Shown one piece after another: positions 45,099 through 54,357 of a stretch of 64,000 bases of DNA. The notes below the pieces were generated by a model. That model saw only the letters and a list, made by a program, of their open reading frames with translations. It searched no databases and was not told the DNA's origin. The stretch lies in assembly GCA_015232315.1 (NCBI GenBank), contig JADFZZ010000025.1, positions 275 through 64,274 on the forward strand. The letters are read 5' to 3'. The stretch comes from SAR324 cluster bacterium. GTDB taxonomy: Bacteria > SAR324 > NAC60-12. A program made the translations under genes and the position numbers. Positions within the stretch are counted from its first letter, which is position 1. The number at the start of each line of letters is the position of its first letter.

Positions 45099-45557
45099 AT
45101 GCGCTATCGAGAACCTCAAAACCACTCTGTCCGCCTGATCGAAAAACCGTCCGGATTCAGTTTCATTGAAATCATGGTGGTCATCATTATTCTGGGACTG
45201 CTGGCCGGTCTGGTGGGCGTGTCATTGTTTGATTCAGCCGCACAGGCCCGTGTGGACACCACCAAAACACAGATCAAGGGGCTTGAGACCGCTCTGGATC
45301 TCTATCGACTGCACAATTCACGCTATCCTTCCACCGATCAGGGACTGGACGCGCTGTTGAAAAAACCGGAAGTGGGCGTTCCCCCCAGAAACTGGAATGG
45401 TCCCTACCTGCGCAGTAAAAATATGCCTAAAGATGGCTGGGCCGCAGATTTTAAATATGTCAGCGATGGCAAGGATTATGAAATCATTTCGCTGGGAGCT
45501 GATGGTGCGGAAGGTGGAACGGATAATGATGCCGACATCAATTCCAAGGATTTGTAA
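45099..45557 (+). CDS. gspG: Type II secretion major pseudopilin GspG
   Basis: A 152-residue pseudopilin. The 19-residue leader ends in Gly, with cleavage before FSFIEIMVVIIILG; Glu at +5 is present. The C-terminal part has DLYRLHNSRYPSTDQGLDALL, WNGPYLRS and the calcium-binding loop ADGAEGGTDNDADI, all diagnostic of GspG. ATG 45099 is preceded by AGGAGA. It is followed by gspH and gspI in overlapping frames. Confidence 0.95.
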   Translation: MRYREPQNHSVRLIEKPSGFSFIEIMVVIIILGLLAGLVGVSLFDSAAQARVDTTKTQIKGLETALDLYRLHNSRYPSTDQGLDALLKKPEVGVPPRNWNGPYLRSKNMPKDGWAADFKYVSDGKDYEIISLGADGAEGGTDNDADINSKDL

Positions 45558-46071
45558 GCTGAAACAATCCGCCAGCGGATTCACATTTATTGAAATCATG
45601 GTGGTGCTGGTTTTAATGTCCATCACCATGTCGCTGGCGATTCCACAAATTACCAGTTTTGCGGAAGATCCCTGGCAATCTGAATTTGGCAATCTGGTCA
45701 GAGTTTTTAAACTGTTGCGAAACGAATCCATTCTGGGACATCGGGACTATCACATTGTGTTTGATGTCAAGGAACAACAATATTATGTCGAAGTTGGACT
45801 GAAAAGTGGCCGATTTGAAAAGCTGGAAAGTCCCAAAATTCTCAAACCGCATACATTTCCAGAATCTTTTGCCCTCCAGCAGGTCAGTCTCACGGGAGAC
45901 ATCAATTCCCAATCAGCCTCCCGTGTGCTGAAACAACCGGTTGCTGTCCGCATTGACAGTTCGGGGTTTGTCACTCCGTTCACCCTCGTCTTTGTGGATA
46001 CTGAAGCAAACTCCTTCTGGAAAATCGCCACCACCAACATCATGGGGCAACTTGAGCTTAAACAGGAATAG
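45526..46071 (+). CDS. gspH: Type II secretion minor pseudopilin GspH
   Basis: A 181-residue pseudopilin read from the paired ATGs at 45526/45529 inside the end of gspG, so the genes overlap by about 30 bases. The leader ends SASG, with cleavage before FTFIEIMVVLVL, and Glu is at +5. The GspH-type body has LRNESILGHRDYHIVFD and a beta-rich C-terminus. GspH belongs to the tip or base complex of minor pseudopilins. Confidence 0.85.
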   Translation: MMPTSIPRICKLKQSASGFTFIEIMVVLVLMSITMSLAIPQITSFAEDPWQSEFGNLVRVFKLLRNESILGHRDYHIVFDVKEQQYYVEVGLKSGRFEKLESPKILKPHTFPESFALQQVSLTGDINSQSASRVLKQPVAVRIDSSGFVTPFTLVFVDTEANSFWKIATTNIMGQLELKQE

Positions 46072-46447
46072 AAGAACCCCAAAGGGATTCAGTGTACTGG
46101 AAGTGCTGGTCGCCATTTCTATTTTGACAACCATGCTCATTGCGATTTACCAGTCATTCAGTACCTCACTGTTTATCCTGGCGTCTGTTGACAACCTCTG
46201 GAGGTCCATGACCTACACCCACAATGAACTGACCCAGTGGGAACGGAGTCTCAACGCTCCGGTCGCAGTCAATCAGGGAACCTTTGACGATAAGCATGCA
46301 CTGGCAGGATTTCGCTGGAAACGGGAAATTCTGGATGTGTCGCCACTGCCCGGAGTGATTGTCAGAAAAGTCGGCTATACACTCAACTGGGATGAAGGAA
46401 AAAATGAGTATACGTATAACGCTGAAATATACATCAAACCCGACTGA
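46052..46447 (+). CDS. gspI: Type II secretion minor pseudopilin GspI-like
   Basis: The prepilin motif is TPKG before FSVLEVLVAISIL, with Glu at +5. No ATG lies suitably close upstream, so I infer a TTG start at 46052 (12-residue leader) with GGGGC just before it; this overlaps gspH by 20 bases. The 131-residue product, with the WRSMTYTHNELTQWE helix, suits GspI, the seed of the minor-pseudopilin tip. gspJ and gspK, which normally come next, are absent: glnE follows convergently 18 bases away. Confidence 0.75.
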   Translation: MSLNRNRRTPKGFSVLEVLVAISILTTMLIAIYQSFSTSLFILASVDNLWRSMTYTHNELTQWERSLNAPVAVNQGTFDDKHALAGFRWKREILDVSPLPGVIVRKVGYTLNWDEGKNEYTYNAEIYIKPD

Positions 46448-46465
46448 GTCTTGAAACAGGAGTTG

Positions 46466-49465
46466 CTAACCGACTAAATTCCCCATGAATTGTTCATAAA
46501 TCCCACGTACTTTTCTGGTGGTTTCCCGATAGGCCTGCTGAAAATCAGAAATTTCATGTCCCTGCCGTTGTAACAACTGTAGCAACGGTTCAGTTTCCAG
46601 TGATTTGAAATCAAGTGTGTTGGTGGATTTGTCATACAACAACCGCAGATAACTCTCGATCTGTCGGAGCATCCGGTAACACCCGAGCAGGGTTTGAGCC
46701 GTTGATTCATCCATCACACCAAAGGCGCTCATCTTTTCCAAAGCATCCAGTGTACTGTTCGTGTACAATGCCGGATGCCTGGGACCATGCAGTAACTGTA
46801 GATATTGGGTCATGTATTCCACATCCAGCAAGCCGCCAAAGCCTTCCTTCAGATTCATTTTCTGGTCCGTCTCTCCCGCCAGTTCCTCCTGCTTGCGATA
46901 CCGCATGTGATTAATCTGCCGGCGCAGATCTTCCGGCGGAGTCCATTCGGTGATGGCCTGATGAATGCTGTTTTCCACGGCTTTTTTCCAGGGTTCATGC
47001 GCCAGATCTCCGGCAACCGGACGTGCCCTCAACATTGCCTGATGCTCCCACGGAGCAGAGGTTTGATGATATTTCAAAAACGCGGACAACGGCGTGACCA
47101 GCACACCAGCGTTTCCGGATGGACGCAACCGTGTATCCAGTTGATAGGCAAACCCTGAGCGTGTGAACGTGGACATGATCGTGATCAGACGCTGGATCAG
47201 CTTGACGTAATAGGCCTGGGCTGAAATGGATGTGGCACCATTGGTCATTCCATATTCTGAATAAATAAACACCAGATCCAGATCCGAAAGATAGGTCAGC
47301 TCCATTCCACCAAATTTTCCAAGCCCCAAAATTGCCAAACGGGTGGGCTCGCCCTGTTCGTTGAACGGTTCACCATAGCGGGATTTAACATAATCTGAAG
47401 CCATCATGAACGCGGCCTGCAGGATCACTTCGCCCAGATGATTCAATCGCTTCCGTGCCTGATCATAGGACAGCAACCCATCCAGTTCAGCACTGCCCAC
47501 CAGAAATGTCATGGTGTGTTTGTAATCTCTCAAGCGATCCAGTTGTGCTTCTTCATCCTCTTTGTCCCGCACAATCTCTTCCATTTCCCGAGTCCAGATG
47601 TCCCGGGTATAAGCCCAGTTCTGCTGTTCCAGCAATTTCAGCAGATCCAGATGGTTGAGCAGATAATTCCATAAAAACTCGCTGGTTTCCGCGATCACAG
47701 CCAGACGTTCCAGAGACGATGGATGGTTCACCAGATGCTCATACAAATAAATCCGTGGCCCAATGTGTTCAAACAGACGCTGGAATCTTGTTTCCAGCAA
47801 TGATTGTTCAGAACTTTGGAGGATTGGAGCCAACTGCGTCGCCATCGAATCAATGGTTCGGGCAATGTCTTCCGGAAAATTTCTGAATTTGGTGCTGTTG
47901 CGGATCGCGGCTTCAATTTCCACATGCTTTTTGCTGAACAGACCGCCAAAAATGGAACGTACCTTCGACATCACATCCTTGAGATCCTGGAGCAAAAACC
48001 GGCGGGATACTTCAATATCGGAATGAGGGTATTTCAGAATTCTGGCCAGACGGTTTTGCTGGGTCACATCGGCTGGCACCGTATGCGTCTGGAATTCTTC
48101 CCACAATTGCAACCGATGTTCTACTTTTCTCAAAAACAGATAGGATTCTCGTAAGGTTTGAACATCACGTTCAGATACCATCTTGCGCAACCCCAGTTGC
48201 TGGAGTGCTTCAAGCGTGTTGGACTTCCGCAACACGGCGTTTGGTCCGGCATACAGCATTTGAAACGTCTGCACAAAAAACTCGATTTCACGGATTCCGC
48301 CGACCCCGAGTTTGACGTTCAAGTGGTTTTCTCGCAAATGTTCTTTTTCAATACGGTGTTTGACGCTTTCCACTTCATGCAACAGATTTTCATCAATCAA
48401 GCGACTGAAAATAAACGGCGACATCATCTGTAAAAAATCCTCGCCCCCGGGACCTGCGATCACACTGGCTTTGATCAGCGCCTGACGTTCCCACAATTCT
48501 CCCTTGACCTGATAATAAACTTCTGCGGAATACATGGAGGCCACCAGCGGTGACTGCTCGCCTCCCGGACGCAACCGCATATCGACCCTGCAAACAAAGC
48601 CATCTTCTGTGACGTCCGACATGATGGAAATCATGGTTCTCGCGACTTTTTGACGGAGTGTCTCTTTTTCCAGAACATCCTCCGGTACCTGTTCCGGATC
48701 ATACAGAAAAATCAGATCAATGTCTGAGGAGTAATTCAGTTCATTGCCGCCCATTTTCCCCATACCCAGCACAAAAAATGGCCATTCAGGGTTGTTCAAT
48801 AAAGACTGAAAATCAATAGTTTCTGTTCCTCTGGCAAACGGCAACGAAGCCAGCAACGCGTATTTGACACAACAGCAGGCAACAGAAGTTAATTCGGCCA
48901 GGGTTTCTTCAAACGGACACAGTTCTGCCAGATCCCTGACCGTGATGCGTAGATATTCTGAATATTTATACTGTCGAAGCAGAGTTTTTAAGCGATGCAC
49001 ATCCAGGGCACCTTCTGCGGCCAGAAGATCACCCAGTTCCTGTTCCATCTCTGCCCGGCTTTTCATTTGACGCAATCTGGAGGAATTCAGTATTTTTTCT
49101 GCCCATTGCGGATATTTCACCAGATACCGGGTCAGGAATTCACTGCGTCCGAAAATAGTCAGTAAGGCAGGAAGTTCCGGATGCGTAAAGTTCCATGCGA
49201 ATCCGCTCTGTTTTTCCCCGACATTCAGAAATACCAGAAATTGCTGCAGGGTCTGATCAGGATCATAGGTGGAAAGCAGAACCTCCAGCAACTCCTGTTG
49301 CTTCGAGTGAAATCCCGACCGTGTTTCCAGAGAGTCCAGAGCAGTGGCAATTCTGGCGTAATTAACGGGAGCATAAACCCTGGATGTTGCTTCAAAAGCA
49401 CGGTTCCAGGAACCTTGCTTTTGTTTTTCCAGAATAAGGGTCGAAATCCACTCATTGATTGTCAT
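46466..49465 (-). CDS. glnE: Bifunctional glutamine-synthetase adenylyltransferase/deadenylase
   Basis: A 999-residue protein of full family length. The N-terminal deadenylase half has GMGKMGGNELNYSSDIDLIF (about 231-250) and the C-terminal adenylyltransferase half has GLGKFGGMELTYLSDLDLVF (about 712-731), each with the G-x-D-x-D metal site. The two halves are joined by a helical linker (about 430-580). GlnE attaches AMP to, or removes it from, the Tyr of GlnA (Tyr396 of the glnA in this window) under control of PII. No glnB or glnD is seen nearby. Confidence 0.97.
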   Translation of the reverse strand: MTINEWISTLILEKQKQGSWNRAFEATSRVYAPVNYARIATALDSLETRSGFHSKQQELLEVLLSTYDPDQTLQQFLVFLNVGEKQSGFAWNFTHPELPALLTIFGRSEFLTRYLVKYPQWAEKILNSSRLRQMKSRAEMEQELGDLLAAEGALDVHRLKTLLRQYKYSEYLRITVRDLAELCPFEETLAELTSVACCCVKYALLASLPFARGTETIDFQSLLNNPEWPFFVLGMGKMGGNELNYSSDIDLIFLYDPEQVPEDVLEKETLRQKVARTMISIMSDVTEDGFVCRVDMRLRPGGEQSPLVASMYSAEVYYQVKGELWERQALIKASVIAGPGGEDFLQMMSPFIFSRLIDENLLHEVESVKHRIEKEHLRENHLNVKLGVGGIREIEFFVQTFQMLYAGPNAVLRKSNTLEALQQLGLRKMVSERDVQTLRESYLFLRKVEHRLQLWEEFQTHTVPADVTQQNRLARILKYPHSDIEVSRRFLLQDLKDVMSKVRSIFGGLFSKKHVEIEAAIRNSTKFRNFPEDIARTIDSMATQLAPILQSSEQSLLETRFQRLFEHIGPRIYLYEHLVNHPSSLERLAVIAETSEFLWNYLLNHLDLLKLLEQQNWAYTRDIWTREMEEIVRDKEDEEAQLDRLRDYKHTMTFLVGSAELDGLLSYDQARKRLNHLGEVILQAAFMMASDYVKSRYGEPFNEQGEPTRLAILGLGKFGGMELTYLSDLDLVFIYSEYGMTNGATSISAQAYYVKLIQRLITIMSTFTRSGFAYQLDTRLRPSGNAGVLVTPLSAFLKYHQTSAPWEHQAMLRARPVAGDLAHEPWKKAVENSIHQAITEWTPPEDLRRQINHMRYRKQEELAGETDQKMNLKEGFGGLLDVEYMTQYLQLLHGPRHPALYTNSTLDALEKMSAFGVMDESTAQTLLGCYRMLRQIESYLRLLYDKSTNTLDFKSLETEPLLQLLQRQGHEISDFQQAYRETTRKVRGIYEQFMGNLVG

Positions 49466-49519
49466 GGGTTGCCTGTATGGGATTTTATGTGGTCGGAATC
49501 AAGCACGATGTAAAAAAGA

Positions 49520-49969
49520 TCACCTGCTATCGTTTTTAAATGGATTCAAGAGGGTCAATGAATCATTCACGATCAATCCATCCTGCATATCCTCGGACAA
49601 AAAAAATCGGCAATTCATATGGAGGGCACATTGAACATGAATAGAATCATAAGGGGAAAAGGCATATTTTTGACAAAGTTTTTCAGCCTCTAAAATGATA
49701 CCTGAAGAAATAAGTAACGGATTCCATGTAATAAACTGTCGCAGGAATTGATCTCTATAAGCAGCGTCAACCCAATGCGAAAATTTTCGAATTGCCGCAT
49801 TTCTCCACTCACTCATGACTTGTACCGAGATCCGTCCATTTCCATTCTTAAAAAAATGTTCACAAAGAATTTGAGCTTTTTTATGTTTCTGAATGCCGGT
49901 TGTATCAATCAGGTAAATGAAGAGATTCGTATCCAGATAACACACAGCCTGTTGGTAATCATCGTTCAT
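49520..49969 (-). CDS. PIN-domain toxin (VapC-like)
   Basis: A 149-residue PIN-domain nuclease. The acidic active-site residues are visible: Asp in YLDTNLFIYLI, Glu in VQVMSEWRN, Asp in PYDSIHVQCAL and the ED pair in FFLSEDMQDG. It follows and overlaps its presumed antitoxin by 11 bases. Known VapC toxins cleave tRNA or rRNA; the target here is unknown. It starts 54 bases downstream of glnE's ATG in the same direction, so the pair is transcribed towards glnE. Confidence 0.85.
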   Translation of the reverse strand: MNDDYQQAVCYLDTNLFIYLIDTTGIQKHKKAQILCEHFFKNGNGRISVQVMSEWRNAAIRKFSHWVDAAYRDQFLRQFITWNPLLISSGIILEAEKLCQKYAFSPYDSIHVQCALHMNCRFFLSEDMQDGLIVNDSLTLLNPFKNDSR

Positions 49970-50201
49970 TCAACTGTTCCCGGGTAAGTTTATTTTGCTC
50001 CCAATTCAACGGAAACGAACGGTGGTTTTTAATGAATGTCAGAGCATCCTTCCATTCTTGTGTGTTTTCCGAAGGTAGCAGATTGGGGATTTTTTGTTGC
50101 AATGCTTCATCTACTATTTGCTGGATAAATGCCTCAATTTTTACTCCTGCCAAATGCTCCTGCAATGATTCAGGCAAATGCAGTCTGATGGAATAATCCA
50201 T
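49959..50201 (-). CDS. Putative antitoxin of the VapC-like gene
   Basis: An 80-residue protein upstream of the PIN-domain gene with an 11-base overlap. The N-terminus MDYSIRLHLPESLQEHL looks like a ribbon-helix-helix or VapB-type DNA-binding start, followed by helix and a basic tail (WEQNKLTREQLNER). I do not recognise a specific family, and assignment rests mainly on position and size. Confidence 0.7.
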   Translation of the reverse strand: MDYSIRLHLPESLQEHLAGVKIEAFIQQIVDEALQQKIPNLLPSENTQEWKDALTFIKNHRSFPLNWEQNKLTREQLNER

Positions 50202-50464
50202 AAAATTTCCTGGAAAATATTAAAAATAAATCAAATATTCTATCAATGATTTAACAGCAGAGCAATGGGATGTCAAAAACTATTTTCCTTCAAGGCACCC
50301 TGGTTGAATCTAACTGTCTACCTGTCTGATACGGCTTTAAATAATGAGGATTGGGAGGCGAAATCAAGTGAAAGAATCTGAGGAGGATCTGACTATAGCG
50401 CAACCCCCTTCTGTTTGCACCGGGGCGTACCGCTCGCGAAAATAGTGAATGATGCGCATAAAAA

Positions 50465-50499
50465 AAGCTGAGGCAAGCCATATTCTGCCGCCTCAGCTT
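50465..50499 (-). terminator. Rho-independent terminator of the decahaem cytochrome gene
   Basis: On the minus strand, AAGCTGAGGC (50465-50474) pairs with GCCTCAGCTT (50490-50499) as a 10-base-pair stem with a 15-base loop, then a run of T (poly-U in RNA, bases 50466 downwards). It lies 64 bases past the stop of the decahaem gene. The rest of the 361-base gap 50202-50562 shows no gene. Confidence 0.8.
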
Positions 50500-50562
50500 C
50501 TTATTGATGTTTGAAATATCATGAAAGAACCCGGTAAACCAAAACTACCAGGCTCATTTCAT

Positions 50563-53130
50563 TTATCTAAACATATCCATGATCGTCGTAATGACGGTAG
50601 TGAGAGTGCTCGTATCATAAGTAAAGCGATAACCGCCAGTCTGCAAATGGCTGTTTAACGAAGTAACTCCAGCAATATCGCCTTCCTTGAGGAATGCGGC
50701 CCGGTGACATGCGCCACAGGCTTTCGCACCGGGGCCAACCACAACCGCCGGGGTCGCCGGGATCGGAGGCACACCAGTGACACTAACCTTTGTTGTTTCA
50801 GAGAGCACGCCTGGCATCGATTTGGCCTGATCTGGAACATCATAGGTTTTCCTGGAATATTCACCATTCAGTAATTTATCGGTTTCTCTGGTATCCCTAT
50901 GGCATGACTCACAGTTGATAGACGTGAAATCCGGAAACACAAACTCAATGTGCTCGTTATATCTCGCTTTTTCTACTGGATCAGAGAAATCAATATTTTG
51001 AATAGTAAAGGGCTCGAAACGATGAATCGCATGAACATAGGAATCAATGGATCGTGACTGGCCCTGCAAATTACTACCCGCTGTGATCGGCACATGACAC
51101 ATTCGGCAAACCACGATATTGCCCCCACGATCAGCGCTGTGGAAGGTGGTGGCCAACTGATCATGGCAACGGTTACAACCGCTAAGTCCGCCGTTATTGG
51201 CTGTAGTCACATCCACATTCACTATGGCATTGGCGCCTTTGAAATAATCATGGACGTAACCTACAGAATCCCCACTGTCCACATTATAAGTTTTGGACAC
51301 GGCATTGAGACCCACGTATGTGGTGCCACCAGTGACCAGAGGCAAACTAAGTCGGAAAGCGACTTCCATTTTGTGTACCTGACCGCCGGCAATCATATTA
51401 AGCAGAGTCTTACCACCAACCGAGGAACTTGCCGTGACAGAGGCTAAATTCATCGTCACTACCCATTTGCCGTCACTGCCGTCTGCATCAACTTCGGCAA
51501 AAGTGGTGCTTGCGGTACCCATGGTTTTGGAAATACCGGCGATGATGAAGTCCTTGGTATCATAGCCATAGAAGCCGACCGTAATGATCGGGGTAATATT
51601 TTTCACTTCCAGACCACCCGCAGTTCCTGTGGCACTGACGGTGATGGTAAGGGTATTGCCGGAGCGGGTCACGGAATCAATATCTCCTTTGATTTTATCC
51701 GCATACTTGTTTCCGGTGGAGTCATAAATTATAGGATCGTAGCCAGTGTGCAGTTTACTGAATACTGAAGCTCCGCCAGTTTTATGGCAAGAATTACAAT
51801 CAGCCGTAGTCACAGCTCCACTGACAACATGGGTCGATGTCACATTCTTTGCTTCCCACAGAGTCTTCAACGCCGGACCGGATTTTGATCCTACAGGTGG
51901 ATTGACCGTAGTATCCACTGTGTAATAGTAATTGCCTGAGCGATTTTTAATTTTTGAGATAGTATCTTTTCCACCAGTAACCGGGTGGCAACTCTTACAG
52001 GTTTCAAGGGTGAAGTTGGCATCCGTCAGGATTTTATCCAGTTTTCCAGCGTGGCAGGTAGTACAACTCTGCATGGACTGAGGATAAGGAAACTCCATGG
52101 CATGTGACATATGCACATCGTTCATCAGCTTGGTCTTGTAAGCGTATGTGGCTTTATCAGCATCAGATTTCTTTTTAGTTCCCAGAAAAATCTCCGCCCA
52201 ATACGCTGGGTTGTCCACAGCGATCTGCCAGTCTTCATGGCCACCACTGGTGTTGTCGAGATGACATACTTTACAAGTCAAGAAGTCCTGACTTCCATTC
52301 TGGCTGACATCACCGATGATGTAGCCATGCTTATAATAGGGTGTTCCATGGCAGTTTTGACAACCGGAGGCATTCGCGCTGGAAGCATAGTCTACCGTTC
52401 CCAGGGTCAGAACTCCTGCAAACGGGTATTTGGCAAGACTGATGTGGAGGCTTGGAATGGATTCTTGCAGTTCATCATCGCCATACACAACAACCAGTGC
52501 GTTGAGTTTTGACAAATCGCCAAGAGATGTTTCAGTGCTGACATTTGTACAGACATTGGTCTTGGAATTGTAAGAAAGGGTATCCCCGGCTTTTCCAGCA
52601 TTGGCTCTCAAACTCAATCTTTTAGGGGCCTGGAATTCAGCGTTGTCATCGCCTTTATATTCGCTCACGCCAATACTCAGCGCATCAGCATCAGTACAAT
52701 CGAAGTTCGCACCATTTTTCATCATTTTGAACGTGATGGTGTCATTTCCGCCACCATTTTCGTAAGTGATATCCGAAACAGTGATGGCATTATACTGGAA
52801 TAGCTCATTATATGCTTCCTGGTGACAAGCTCCATCTTTGGCCGCCAGTCCCTGATGACAAGTGGCACAGGACTCTGGTTGAACGTCAGAGGCCGATATC
52901 CGCATATTGCTGTGCGCTGTTTGCAGAGCACCGAGTCTCTCTGCACTCTTTTCAAAACAACGAGCCTTGATGGATGTTTCCTCAGAAACAGTCACACTCG
53001 TTCCATCTGTTCCATCTGTTCCATTCTGGCCGTCTTCGCCCTTTTCACTACAACCGATGATGAAGAGGGACATTCCCATCAACAGCATAAGAAGAAGTTT
53101 ATTCTTCATCATTTTATATATATTAACCAT
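50563..53130 (-). CDS. OmcA/MtrC-family decahaem c-type cytochrome, outer-membrane lipoprotein
   Basis: An 855-residue lipoprotein: signal peptide, lipobox FIIGC with Cys27, then a Gly-Asp-rich repeat (DGQNGTDGTDGTS). Ten CXXCH motifs are seen: CATCH, CQNCH, CKVCH, CTTCH, CKSCH, CNSCH, CNRCH, CRMCH, CESCH, CGACH. They group as one N-terminal, five in the middle, four near the C-terminus, separated by two beta-rich regions (about 110-240 and 430-590), as in OmcA/MtrC, whose surface-exposed haems reduce extracellular metals. AGGAGG-like GGAGG precedes ATG 53130. A 471-base leader gap with a terminator separates it from the upstream lipoprotein gene, so it probably has its own promoter. Its acceptor is unknown. 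Confidence 0.92.
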   Translation of the reverse strand: MVNIYKMMKNKLLLMLLMGMSLFIIGCSEKGEDGQNGTDGTDGTSVTVSEETSIKARCFEKSAERLGALQTAHSNMRISASDVQPESCATCHQGLAAKDGACHQEAYNELFQYNAITVSDITYENGGGNDTITFKMMKNGANFDCTDADALSIGVSEYKGDDNAEFQAPKRLSLRANAGKAGDTLSYNSKTNVCTNVSTETSLGDLSKLNALVVVYGDDELQESIPSLHISLAKYPFAGVLTLGTVDYASSANASGCQNCHGTPYYKHGYIIGDVSQNGSQDFLTCKVCHLDNTSGGHEDWQIAVDNPAYWAEIFLGTKKKSDADKATYAYKTKLMNDVHMSHAMEFPYPQSMQSCTTCHAGKLDKILTDANFTLETCKSCHPVTGGKDTISKIKNRSGNYYYTVDTTVNPPVGSKSGPALKTLWEAKNVTSTHVVSGAVTTADCNSCHKTGGASVFSKLHTGYDPIIYDSTGNKYADKIKGDIDSVTRSGNTLTITVSATGTAGGLEVKNITPIITVGFYGYDTKDFIIAGISKTMGTASTTFAEVDADGSDGKWVVTMNLASVTASSSVGGKTLLNMIAGGQVHKMEVAFRLSLPLVTGGTTYVGLNAVSKTYNVDSGDSVGYVHDYFKGANAIVNVDVTTANNGGLSGCNRCHDQLATTFHSADRGGNIVVCRMCHVPITAGSNLQGQSRSIDSYVHAIHRFEPFTIQNIDFSDPVEKARYNEHIEFVFPDFTSINCESCHRDTRETDKLLNGEYSRKTYDVPDQAKSMPGVLSETTKVSVTGVPPIPATPAVVVGPGAKACGACHRAAFLKEGDIAGVTSLNSHLQTGGYRFTYDTSTLTTVITTIMDMFR

Positions 53131-53484
53131 ATCTTACCTCCACATAACGTTTCGATCTATTTGACCTGTTATCTCAAAACCGGGAAAAATTTCTCTGGTC
53201 TGAGCACCGTATTGCCCATCAGTGGGACTTTCACTTCATCCACACCATTGGTTTGATTTACTAAAAGCGGAGAAGCAAATAAAAATATTCTTCGGTCCCG
53301 GTTGTTTCCGACCGGGCTGATGAAACACTGTTTATCCACGTTCCCACACGTTGCGTTCACAACTTAGCCATAACCATTCAAATCCCTTTCTAAAGGGCTC
53401 ATAAATATTTTCATGATTTCCAGACAACCATTAAATTTGAGCCATATTCTCCTTGTATATGAGGTTATAATAATAGCTACATTT

Positions 53485-53508
53485 AGAAAATCCTGATTTG
53501 CATCAGGA
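53485..53508 (-). terminator. Rho-independent terminator after the trihaem lipoprotein gene
   Basis: On the minus strand, TCCTGAT and ATCAGGA (53508-53502 and 53497-53491) form a 7-base-pair stem with a 4-base loop, followed by TTTTCT. It lies about 95 bases past the trihaem gene stop. The remaining bases 53131-53484 contain no gene; a second small hairpin (CCCGGT/ACCGGG, near 53300) and AT-rich sequence suitable for a promoter of the decahaem gene are there. Confidence 0.55.
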
Positions 53509-53601
53509 TACAGGGAACAACCGATTTGTCATCGTAGTGAAAATCGATTGTCACCATTATAACTTTGAGTCTTTTTAAACCGTTGCAATGGTGTTTACTA
53601 C

Positions 53602-54357
53602 TTATAATTTTTCCCCTCCAAGGGCGACCGCAATCTGTTTGACTTGAGCCGAGGTAAAGGTAATCCCTCTCTCCTGATAGAATTTTACCATGTTGGCATC
53701 GGTCTCCAATGCTTTCTGAATTTTGTCCGCGTTGCGACTTGGTTTTTGGGTTGAAATAAACTGACCATGACAACTTGAACAATAGTTGTTTGTGTATAGA
53801 TCAGCCCCTTGCACGGCATCTGAAACACTGCTGATCTGATCGTCTGAAAGACTCAGTGTTCCCATTCCGCCTTTATTGGCGGTAATAGCAGCCTTAATAC
53901 CTGTGGCGGTTTTATCGGTGAAGGTGGCGGTTCCCAAATCTGTGTGGCATCCTGAATTGACACAACTCTGGGCATAGAAATAAGCCCCTCCCTGAAAATT
54001 GACGTTTTGCAAAATATTGGCAATAGCTGTTAGTTTTTCCCCTGGGACTTTTTTACTTTCCACCAGACCAATCAACAATCCCATCTCGCCTACATCGTCA
54101 AGAATCGCTTGTTGAATTTCTGTATCTGTACGCTTTGCTTCCGTAGTTTCTGACAGTGACTTATGACAAACCTCACAATATTGCGCATAAAGAGCTGTGC
54201 CGTCTGTTTCTTCGGCTTGATTCCCTATCACGGAATCAATGGAGTCTTCGCCCTCTTCAGGAGCACCGCAACTGATCACCATCAGACTGATGATAACAAT
54301 ACTCATAATCCATGTTGCTCGCATGATAATATCCTTTATAACACTGAAACGGCGCAT
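53602..54357 (-). CDS. Trihaem c-type cytochrome lipoprotein with a CX4CH motif
   Basis: A 251-residue lipoprotein (lipobox MVISC, Cys30). It contains three haem sites: CEVCH, CVNSGCH and CSSCH. The middle one has four residues between the cysteines, as in some tetrahaem cytochrome c3 sites. Two segments (ALYAQYCEVCH... and LYTNNYCSSCHGQ) resemble mono-haem cytochrome c modules, with candidate Met ligands (MGLLIG, GMGTLSL) after them. AGGAGA precedes ATG 54357. The NrfD stop is 128 bases upstream. It could shuttle electrons between the quinol module and the outer membrane. Confidence 0.85.
   Translation of the reverse strand: MRRFSVIKDIIMRATWIMSIVIISLMVISCGAPEEGEDSIDSVIGNQAEETDGTALYAQYCEVCHKSLSETTEAKRTDTEIQQAILDDVGEMGLLIGLVESKKVPGEKLTAIANILQNVNFQGGAYFYAQSCVNSGCHTDLGTATFTDKTATGIKAAITANKGGMGTLSLSDDQISSVSDAVQGADLYTNNYCSSCHGQFISTQKPSRNADKIQKALETDANMVKFYQERGITFTSAQVKQIAVALGGEKL

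Noticed and set aside
50290-50481. 63-residue minus-strand frame in the VapB-like/decahaem gap
   Set aside because: It overlaps the terminator hairpin of the decahaem gene and lacks a ribosome site.
52995-53030. Short repeated words (TTCCATCTG) in the decahaem gene
   Set aside because: They only encode the Gly-Thr-Asp-type linker after the lipobox, a common feature of OmcA/MtrC-like lipoproteins.
53440-53460. AAGGAG followed by a four-codon minus-strand ORF (M-A-Q-I) upstream of the decahaem gene
   Set aside because: Leader peptides of this size are possible, but there is no attenuator-like pairing that I could see to support one.
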